A stretch of DNA of 17,997 bases from Bacteroidales bacterium UBA6828 (GTDB taxonomy: Bacteria; Bacteroidota; Bacteroidia; Bacteroidales; Paludibacteraceae), in NCBI GenBank assembly GCA_002452095.1, contig DKEG01000011.1, positions 236 to 18,232 of the forward strand, read 5' to 3'. The notes below the pieces were generated by a model. That model saw nothing but the letters and a program-made list of their open reading frames with translations, was not told the DNA's origin and searched no databases. The translations under genes were made by a program, and so were the position numbers. Below, in pieces: positions 12,413 through 17,997 of this stretch (position 1 is the stretch's first letter; each line of letters begins with the position of its first letter).

Positions 12413-13036
12413 GTGAAGTGCAGGTTTCTTTCTATATTGCTTGTTTGGGCAGGCTTGCTCTCGTCGGCTAATGTGTTTGCGCTGACGCGCGAAGAACGTA
12501 TGTCCGCACGTAACGAACTGCGTATCGGATGGGGGGATATGCTCTATGAGCGGGCTATGTATCGCAACTCCAACAGCACCAACCATTATCGCTATACGGG
12601 GCATATCTTTGCCGAGTATCAGTACTACCTCCGTCCGTGGTTCTCGCTTGGCGTACAAGCCGACTATGAACAGGTGTGGTGGGATGTTATTCGGGAGGGA
12701 ATTCAGCCTCTTCCTACTCCGAGCAAAGACCACTCTTTTTACAATGCCTGTCTGATGCCTGCTATACGTTTCACGTATTGCCACAAACCGTATATCAATC
12801 TCTATTCGGCGCTGATGCTCGGTGTAGGAGTCAATGGCGGTACGGAAACGGATATGTACGGGCGTACATTGGCATGGACACCCGCATGGGGCTTTACGCT
12901 ATTGGGTATCAAAGCGGGTGGCAAGCATTGCTTTGCCGCTGTGGAGATAGGTGCTTTGAATGCCATTGCAGGGCGTAACTTTATCTATATGCTCGGTTCG
13001 CGTATGTTCTCCGCTTCCATAGGCTGTAATTTCTAA
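12413..13036 (+). CDS. Small outer-membrane beta-barrel candidate
   Basis: 207 residues from GTG 12413, 8 bases after the previous stop. That start gives a normal signal peptide (basic MKCR, hydrophobic core, cleavage near VFA23). The mature part has alternating aromatic and polar strands (ELRIGWGDMLY, YTGHIFAEYQYYL, FSLGVQADYEQVWW, SLYSALMLGVGVN region). It ends in MFSASIGCNF, with the terminal Phe usual for outer-membrane barrels recognised by BamA. The length suits an eight-stranded barrel. No specific family is recognised. Its gap to the next gene is 4 bases, so it is probably cotranscribed with the two lipoproteins that follow. Confidence 0.72.
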   Translation: MKCRFLSILLVWAGLLSSANVFALTREERMSARNELRIGWGDMLYERAMYRNSNSTNHYRYTGHIFAEYQYYLRPWFSLGVQADYEQVWWDVIREGIQPLPTPSKDHSFYNACLMPAIRFTYCHKPYINLYSALMLGVGVNGGTETDMYGRTLAWTPAWGFTLLGIKAGGKHCFAAVEIGALNAIAGRNFIYMLGSRMFSASIGCNF

Positions 13037-13040
13037 ACAG

Positions 13041-14321
13041 ATGAAACACGCACACTATATAATATATGGCGTTTTGCTGCTAACGGCATTGGTCTCGTGC
13101 AGGCGTATCGAACCCGAGTACGTGGATTTTTCCAAGTACAAAGGGCAGGCAAATGCGTTTGTACCTATGCGCGAGCAGGTGTCGGACATTCGCGATGAGC
13201 AGCCGTGGAATAACATAGAGACAGATCTGCCATATAGCACCGATACCGTCCGCCGCCCGCAACGCACTTCGCCGCTGACGGTTACCGATGTGGCACGCGG
13301 TTTCTTGGGGTCAATGCTTACCTACAAGGTGCATCAGGTCGCGGGAACGTACCGCAGTATCGATATCAACGGTGATTCGCTCACCGTATCGGGCAAGTTC
13401 TTTTATCCGGAGGACGGGGTTATCAAGAATCTTATGATCGTCTCCCACTATACTATCGGTGCCAATTTTGAAGCCCCGTCCGAGACGTTCAGTTTCGAGG
13501 GTATGTATGCGGGTATGGGCTATGGCGTGGTGATGGCGGACTATATCGGTTACGGCATTACGGTGGACAGTATCCACCCCTATCTGCAGGCGGAGACCAC
13601 GTCGCACAATGTCATTGATATGGCACTTGCCGTGCGCCCGTTTATTGCCGAGCGCGGACTGAAAGTGCTCTCCGACTCGGTTATCCTGATGGGCTACTCC
13701 CAAGGCGGGGCGACCACCCTCCATGTGCAGAGATTGATGGAGTCGCATCCGAAGTATGTGAGCGAGTTTCAGATAAAGAAAGTCTATGCAGGTGCCGGAC
13801 CGTACGACATCGCCCGAACCTACGACTACAGCGTCAAACTCGACAAAACGGGCATTCCCTGTGCCGTGCCGCTGATTATACAAGGTATGAGTCTCGGTAT
13901 GGACAAGCCCCTCGAGATGTCTTTCTTTTTCAAAGAACCGCTTCTGAGCAACTACCACGAGTGGATCAACTCGAAGAAATATACAGTCAACCAGATGTCC
14001 ACACTCATCGGGGTCAACCGATTGAGCGAAATCCTTACCCCGGACGGCACCGACCGTACCAATCGTGAGACGGCGCGTTTCTATGTGGAACTGACCGGCA
14101 ACAGTATTCCCGAGAACTTTGTGCCGAAAGCACCCCTCTATATGTTCCATTCCGAGGACGATGAGACAGTGCCGTTTATCAACTCGCAGTTGATGCAACG
14201 CCGGTTCCGGGACAAAAAAGCCGACGTAGTGTACAATTTTGATCACTATGGCACCCATATGCGCGGGGCTGTTACGTTTATGAAAGCGGTGGCGGACGAC
14301 CTTAAAAAAACTAATCCGTAG
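13041..14321 (+). CDS. Alpha/beta-hydrolase lipoprotein (lipase/esterase-like)
   Basis: 426 residues with a lipoprotein signal ending in LVSC (C20), so it is anchored in the envelope. The hydrolase fold starts after about residue 90. GYSQGG gives the nucleophile S220 (GxSxG), followed by the acid in HSEDDETVP (D373 or D374) and the catalytic His in DHYGTHMRG (probably H406). The overall form (AGMGYGVVMADYIGYG before the nucleophile) resembles secretory lipases and related esterases of the LIP family. The substrate is probably an ester or lipid outside the cytoplasm; the sequence does not say which. It is packed between the barrel candidate and a second lipoprotein with 4- and 5-base gaps, implying shared expression. 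Confidence 0.85.
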   Translation: MKHAHYIIYGVLLLTALVSCRRIEPEYVDFSKYKGQANAFVPMREQVSDIRDEQPWNNIETDLPYSTDTVRRPQRTSPLTVTDVARGFLGSMLTYKVHQVAGTYRSIDINGDSLTVSGKFFYPEDGVIKNLMIVSHYTIGANFEAPSETFSFEGMYAGMGYGVVMADYIGYGITVDSIHPYLQAETTSHNVIDMALAVRPFIAERGLKVLSDSVILMGYSQGGATTLHVQRLMESHPKYVSEFQIKKVYAGAGPYDIARTYDYSVKLDKTGIPCAVPLIIQGMSLGMDKPLEMSFFFKEPLLSNYHEWINSKKYTVNQMSTLIGVNRLSEILTPDGTDRTNRETARFYVELTGNSIPENFVPKAPLYMFHSEDDETVPFINSQLMQRRFRDKKADVVYNFDHYGTHMRGAVTFMKAVADDLKKTNP

Positions 14322-14326
14322 TCAAA

Positions 14327-15274
14327 ATGAAACGTTCATATATCTTGCTGCTCTGTGCTGTAACCGCCGGACTGCTCTCATGCCAAATGGAGGTCAATGA
14401 CAGCACGCTCAATTTTACGGTCTCGCGTGTCCGCTCCGAGCAGGCATGGGTGGAGATTTTCCCGCAATCCAACGACTTCTATTATATCTATGATGCCGTT
14501 CCCGTTGCCGACTACAAGACCTTCCGCAACGACCGGAGGTTCATAGAGCATCATTTCGATGAGCAGAAAGAGATCTGCAAGGCACTCAACGACCTCTTGA
14601 AAGAATACGGCTATGCCAAGGTGCCGATAGAGCAGATGCTGTTCTACAATGGTGCCGCCGACGGAGTACTGCATGGGCTGGAACCCAACACCGACTATTA
14701 TGCGTTTGCCTATTGTCTCAACTCGCACAAACGCCCTATCCACAGGTTGATAAAGCGTCCGTTTACCACTCCTGCCAAGCCCCGCTCGGATATAACTTTC
14801 GATGTGCGGTTGAGAGACAATCAAACGCTGCTGATTGTCCCTTCCAACGGCGATACGTATTTCTGGGAAACGGCATCCAAGGCAGCGGTTTTCAACTATT
14901 ATCAGGCGGATATGAACGATACCACACTTAGCGCAGCCCTGATGCTGCCTACATGGTTCGCCGGCGTGCTGTACAACAACTACCAATGGGATTTCCAACT
15001 TACCACATCCGACACAACGGCTGTCAATCTGCCTTCGCAGGTTGATAATATCGCCGACGGCGACATCTTCTATCTCGGTTGCGTGGGCTACACCACGGAG
15101 GAAACCACCGGTGAATCGCTCTACCAAATCACCTATCATACTTCGCAACCCTCGGTAATAGAGAAAATAGAGAGCGTATTCGATACACCCGACAGCGATG
15201 ATGCCGTCGCACCGTCGCTCAATCTCCTGCGCCGCAATCCGAAGCGGATATCTGCTTTGCGCAGGGGCAAATAA
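14327..15274 (+). CDS. Lipoprotein with fibronectin-III-like segments, unknown function
   Basis: 315 residues with a lipoprotein signal ending in LLSC (C19). The mature N-terminus has a strand pattern NFTVSRVRSEQAWVEIFP, and later LHGLEPNTDYYAFAYCLN, the Tyr-rich strand typical of the end of an FN3 domain. A Pro-containing linker (RPFTTPAKPRSDI) leads to a second beta-rich half with TYFWE, and a repeat-like FYLGCVGYTTEET. The C-terminus is basic (NPKRISALRRGK). Similar FN3-type lipoproteins are common in Bacteroidales and are usually unassigned. As the last gene of the exported set it may be a surface or periplasmic binding partner of the hydrolase. That is inference from its place. No catalytic motif is visible. 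Confidence 0.7.
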   Translation: MKRSYILLLCAVTAGLLSCQMEVNDSTLNFTVSRVRSEQAWVEIFPQSNDFYYIYDAVPVADYKTFRNDRRFIEHHFDEQKEICKALNDLLKEYGYAKVPIEQMLFYNGAADGVLHGLEPNTDYYAFAYCLNSHKRPIHRLIKRPFTTPAKPRSDITFDVRLRDNQTLLIVPSNGDTYFWETASKAAVFNYYQADMNDTTLSAALMLPTWFAGVLYNNYQWDFQLTTSDTTAVNLPSQVDNIADGDIFYLGCVGYTTEETTGESLYQITYHTSQPSVIEKIESVFDTPDSDDAVAPSLNLLRRNPKRISALRRGK

Positions 15275-15412
15275 AAAATGTACAATTGTTAAGATGGGCT
15301 TTCTGTTTACTTTCCGTTGATCACTAACTATCAACTACGAACCACCGTCGAACCACCTACGAACCGGCGACGATACAGCATTGTACGACAGAAAATGTAC
15401 GATTGTTAAGAT
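15275..15412 (+). repeat. 21-bp direct repeat (one mismatch) around an 11-bp tandem repeat
   Basis: The segments at 15275-15295 and 15392-15412 are the same 21-mer except A versus G at the tenth base; both contain AATGTAC and ATTGTTAAGAT. Between them CGAACC occurs at 15338, 15349 and 15360, an exact 11-base period (CGAACCACCGT, CGAACCACCTA, CGAACCGGCGA). TGTAC also appears at 15382 and 15416. The first copy starts right at the lipoprotein stop; the second lies 18 bases before the transporter ATG. I see no exact TAnnTTTG promoter and no ORF in this interval. Confidence 0.7.
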
Positions 15413-15429
15413 TTTGTACATTACGCACT

Positions 15430-16140
15430 ATGAATATCTATCTTCTTTTGGCAGGGCTGCTTGCCGGTCTGTTGAGCGGGGCGGTCGGCTTCGGAGGCGG
15501 TATGGTGTTGCTTCCTGTTGCCACTTCTATGTTCGGCATCGGAGTGGCGGTGCCTGTGTGTACGATTGCCCAGTTGGGCAGCAACCTCAGCAAAGTGATC
15601 ATGGGATGGAAAGACATTGAGTGGAAACAGGTGGGCTTCTTCCTGATAACAGCCGCTCCGCTTACCGCACTCGGTGCATACGGCTTCTCGGTATTCAACA
15701 AGGTGCTGATGACCCGCCTCCTCTGTATATTCTTGATTGTTTTCGCAATAATGAAACTGTTGGGCAGGATGCACTTGCCCAAGCACCCCGCTACTATGCT
15801 CGTAGGAGGGGGCGTTACAGGGCTTATCAATGGTCTGATGGGTATCTCGGGACCGCTGAGCAGTGCCGTATTTCTATCGTTCAACCTCTCGCCCGTAGCC
15901 TATATCGCCAGCGAAGCCACTACGGCAAGCGTGATGCACATCATCAAGATCATAGTCTATGGCAAACTGAATCTCGTGGACTGGAATATATTCTGGAACG
16001 GTCTGGCAATTGCGGCGGCGATGATTGTCGGCAATTTCGTGGCAATGAAACTCATACGCCGTTTCCATACCAAAACCTACCGGCGCATAGTCGCCGCCTG
16101 TATGATCGCCCTCAGTCTCTATTTGTTCTTCACAGTCTGA
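15430..16140 (+). CDS. TauE/SafE (TSUP) family membrane transporter
   Basis: 236 residues from ATG 15430; the upstream TTG at 15403 would add residues lying in the repeat region. The protein is almost wholly hydrophobic, with about seven to eight membrane segments in two similar halves. The family's glycine-rich motifs are present in both: GAVGFGGGMVLLPV at the start of the first half and GLINGLMGISGPLSSAVF at the start of the second. TSUP proteins export or import small anions, including sulfite, sulfoacetate and other organosulfur compounds. The substrate of this one is not evident and no sulfur gene is nearby. It is monocistronic and its last 22 bases overlap the convergent kinase gene. 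Confidence 0.9.
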   Translation: MNIYLLLAGLLAGLLSGAVGFGGGMVLLPVATSMFGIGVAVPVCTIAQLGSNLSKVIMGWKDIEWKQVGFFLITAAPLTALGAYGFSVFNKVLMTRLLCIFLIVFAIMKLLGRMHLPKHPATMLVGGGVTGLINGLMGISGPLSSAVFLSFNLSPVAYIASEATTASVMHIIKIIVYGKLNLVDWNIFWNGLAIAAAMIVGNFVAMKLIRRFHTKTYRRIVAACMIALSLYLFFTV

Positions 16141-17198
16141 TCCGGAGATGCGGTTAATTCCTGTATCACATCGTATAGATGATTGACCAGTAAGGCTTGC
16201 TGTTCGTTGAAAAGAACGATACATTGGTTTTGCAGTACGCTGTCGCCGGCATAAACGGACGCCAGCGAATCGCGCACAGACTGCCAATCCATATTCCGGT
16301 CAAGCAACTGCTGATAGTGCAGGAAGTCCCCACCGGGGGCTTGCCGGAGAATACCCTCCAACCGTTCTTGCTCCTTGTGCTGGCAACGGATTACATCGGC
16401 ACTCATCTGCTGCTGTTGATTGTACAGGTCGGCATAGTGCAGGCGCGGGCGGTTGTACACTTGCCATATACACAGCGTGGTGAGTACGGTGGCAATGAGT
16501 ACGAGGATATTGGTTCCTACCTTGCCCCATTTTTCTTGAGCGGAAATACCTTTGCGCAGTTCGGCAATGTTCTTGTACCGTCCTTTGCGGCAGGCGTGGG
16601 CTATAGACCGGTAGCCCCGCAGGTGCAGCAGGTCGATTAGGGCTGCCAGACGGAGCAAGTCGTCTTGGATATCGTTGGGGGCAGGCGTGGCGGAGTCGTC
16701 GCTATCGCTCAACCCGAAATCAATCAGTTTGACGTTCTCGCCGTTGCGGGTAATGAGGATATTACCGGGCTTGAGGTCGTGGTGCACCAACTGCCGTGCG
16801 TGCAGATACTCCACTGCGTCCAGCAGTTGCATCAGCACCCGCCGGCGTTTCTGCCTGCCGGGGTTGGCGGCAAGCCAGCAGTCCAGCGTCTGCCCGTCCA
16901 CTGCCTCCATGATAATACAGCGACCTATAGCCGGCACCTCTTCCAGCGAGTAGGTAGCCACTATGTTCGGGTGTACCAACTGCATCCCCAGTCTGAACTC
17001 CCGCTCTTGCAGCAGGCGGAAATCGGTCAGCGGTTGCTGCTCGTCGGTCAGCCCTTTCAGTACAAACCACCGTCCGTACCGTTTGCCGCGGTAGAGCGCA
17101 CTATGCCGGCGACGCTGCAACGGCGTTATCTCCTGCCATAGCGCAGATACATCCCCTGCAACGATAAAACCAGAATCCGAGTAGTCTGTTTCTTCCAT
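16119..17198 (-). CDS. Single-pass membrane Hanks-type kinase with shortened C-lobe
   Basis: 359 residues. The N-terminal kinase domain has the ATP-site lysine in FVLKGL (K48), a helix-C glutamate (E65 or E67), a catalytic loop HHDLKPGNIL (D141, K143, N146) and DFG at 160-162. Two features are odd. No GxGxxG loop is visible (RRRHSALYRGKRYG instead). After DFG the chain goes almost directly to an acidic linker and DIQDDLLRLAALID, so the activation segment and APE motif are missing. HRD is HHD. The remaining C-lobe is very short. A membrane segment (about 227-247) follows, then about 110 residues outside, Gln-rich and helical. It is the second gene of an operon, 6 bases after its partner. Activity is possible but not assured. 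Confidence 0.85.
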   Translation of the reverse strand: MEETDYSDSGFIVAGDVSALWQEITPLQRRRHSALYRGKRYGRWFVLKGLTDEQQPLTDFRLLQEREFRLGMQLVHPNIVATYSLEEVPAIGRCIIMEAVDGQTLDCWLAANPGRQKRRRVLMQLLDAVEYLHARQLVHHDLKPGNILITRNGENVKLIDFGLSDSDDSATPAPNDIQDDLLRLAALIDLLHLRGYRSIAHACRKGRYKNIAELRKGISAQEKWGKVGTNILVLIATVLTTLCIWQVYNRPRLHYADLYNQQQQMSADVIRCQHKEQERLEGILRQAPGGDFLHYQQLLDRNMDWQSVRDSLASVYAGDSVLQNQCIVLFNEQQALLVNHLYDVIQELTASPDQTVKNK

Positions 17199-17204
17199 TT
17201 TCCG

Positions 17205-17774
17205 TCAGAGTATTTTCGCACTTACCAGTCCGTTCTTGCTGCCTGCCACATACGAGGTGGGGGCGTTCTCCCCGCGGCACAGATTGTCAAGATACATAGG
17301 CTGCCCGATTAGGAAACACGCCGTATCGAACCGGTCGCCCGCACGCAGTTTGCTGTTTTCGGCGGTCTCTACATAGAAATGCGCCCCGCCTTCGTAGCGG
17401 AACACGCACCGCCTGTTCGGCAGCCACGTAACCTCTATGCGGTCGCCCGGCGTCAGTTGGTCGGTATGGATACCCTCGCCCGAAAAGGTGTCGCTCTCTA
17501 CCTCGCTGCGCAGGCGGAGAGCGGCAAGGTAAGCCTCCCAGTCGGCAAACCCCAGAAACTGCGACAGCAGGCAGAGCGTGCTGCGACGGGTGGTGTCCGC
17601 GCCGTCAAGATAGCCCCACAGGCGTTTGAGCGTGGTAGGGGAAATGTTCTCATGCAGACGCTCCCATATCACACCCGCCAGAAACTCAAAATCATACGGC
17701 GTGCGTATCTGCCGTTTCACTTCGCGCTCTATATCCTGCCTGAGCGACAATATCTCCGGTGCTCTCTTGTCCAT
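17205..17774 (-). CDS. Kinase-partner protein with helical, DNA-binding-like N-terminus
   Basis: 189 residues, no signal peptide or membrane segment. The N-terminal ~80 residues are helical, with ISPTTLKRLWGYL and then STLCLLSQFLGFADWEAY. This pattern recurs in uncharacterised Bacteroidota proteins and resembles a small helix-turn-helix-like module (similarity by eye only). From about residue 100 a small beta-rich domain follows: LTPGDRIEVTWLPNRRCVFRYEG, then AENSKLRAGDRF, and YVAGSKNGL near the end. It is the first gene of the operon, directly behind a good promoter, with the kinase gene 6 bases downstream. I recall the same family beside kinases in other Bacteroidales, so it may be a substrate, regulator or effector of the kinase. 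That role is inference. Confidence 0.75.
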   Translation of the reverse strand: MDKRAPEILSLRQDIEREVKRQIRTPYDFEFLAGVIWERLHENISPTTLKRLWGYLDGADTTRRSTLCLLSQFLGFADWEAYLAALRLRSEVESDTFSGEGIHTDQLTPGDRIEVTWLPNRRCVFRYEGGAHFYVETAENSKLRAGDRFDTACFLIGQPMYLDNLCRGENAPTSYVAGSKNGLVSAKIL

Positions 17775-17826
17775 AATCTGCGTAACGGGTTTGTTCTTTT
17801 GATGTAGTGTGTTCTTTCAATCGCCC

Positions 17827-17858
17827 GCAAAGTTACAAATAATTCTCCTCTTGCACAA
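17827..17858 (-). promoter_or_regulatory. Bacteroidota-type promoter of the kinase operon
   Basis: On the minus strand TTG (17856-17858) is followed by a 20-base spacer and TAACTTTGC (17835 down to 17827), an excellent match to the -33/-7 promoter. Transcription would start about 45 bases before the ATG at 17774. Confidence 0.75.
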
Positions 17859-17958
17859 GTCCTTTTTGGTTCATATTACCGTTGCAGTGCCGGACATTGC
17901 ATAAAAAAATGAATATAATGCATACAAATACGGCTTAAATACCGCTCAAAAGCCAATC

Positions 17959-17997
17959 TTTTTGCCTTCTTTTTGCCTTCTTTTTGCCTTCTTTTTG
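17959..17997. repeat. 11-bp tandem repeat running off the window end
   Basis: TTTTTGCCTTC occurs three times in perfect tandem (17959-17969, 17970-17980, 17981-17991) and begins a fourth copy at 17992. The true number of copies cannot be seen. On the minus strand one frame through it reads as a Lys-rich tail ending in KDWLLSGI with TAA at 17935-17937, so it could also be the end of a minus-strand gene. The bases between this and the kinase-operon promoter (17859-17934) show no other gene. Confidence 0.75.

Noticed and set aside
14378..15334. Minus-strand open frame of 318 codons
   Set aside because: Antisense to the FN3-type lipoprotein, which has a proper lipobox and tight operon spacing; the minus product lacks protein-like features.
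15338..15370. CRISPR-like array
   Set aside because: The unit is 11 bp with no spacers and no cas genes; it is a short tandem repeat.

Overview
The window looks like a Bacteroidales (phylum Bacteroidota) genome. Supporting signs are promoter elements of the phylum's type (TTTG or TTG, about 20 bp, then TAnnTTTG), families typical of the phylum (DUF4290, a lipoprotein glutaminyl cyclase, a DUF7841-like phage protein), and several lipoproteins with a short lipobox. It has two unlike halves.

Positions 1-8396 are a block of phage late genes, nearly all on the + strand and more AT-rich by eye than the rest. In order: the end of an unidentified gene; a small minus-strand gene with its own terminator; a Cys-rich beta-type protein whose start is unclear and may be frameshifted; a small membrane protein with a CxxCxCHxC cluster; a 39-aa ORF overlapping it; a DUF7841-like protein; a 30-aa ORF; a promoter-driven 167-aa protein; and a 1962-aa tail tape measure protein. 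A strong terminator follows the tape measure gene. Distal tail, baseplate, fibre and lysis genes, which normally come next, are absent. The phage block therefore appears to be a remnant, a rearranged prophage, or an assembly join.

Positions 8397-15274 are ordinary chromosome. They hold a secreted endonuclease/exonuclease/phosphatase-fold protein, a short DUF4290 protein and ribose-phosphate pyrophosphokinase (prs), which ends in a hairpin terminator. A tightly packed set of four exported proteins follows: a glutaminyl-cyclase-like M28 lipoprotein, a small outer-membrane beta-barrel candidate, an alpha/beta-hydrolase lipoprotein and a lipoprotein with fibronectin-III-like segments. Gaps inside this set are only 4-8 bp, so it is probably one transcript for envelope proteins.

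Positions 15275-17997 hold a TauE/SafE (TSUP) membrane transporter on the + strand. Its last 22 bp overlap the 3' end of a minus-strand operon. That operon encodes a cytoplasmic protein with a helical, DNA-binding-like N-terminus and a small C-terminal domain, then a single-pass Hanks-type kinase with a collapsed activation segment. The pair has a clear Bacteroidota promoter. Two intergenic regions carry short direct repeats with an 11-bp period, one of them running off the end of the window.

The points most worth a second look are the minus-strand mini-gene in the phage block (and the possible frameshift beside it), the abrupt phage/host junction, and the kinase plus partner pair.
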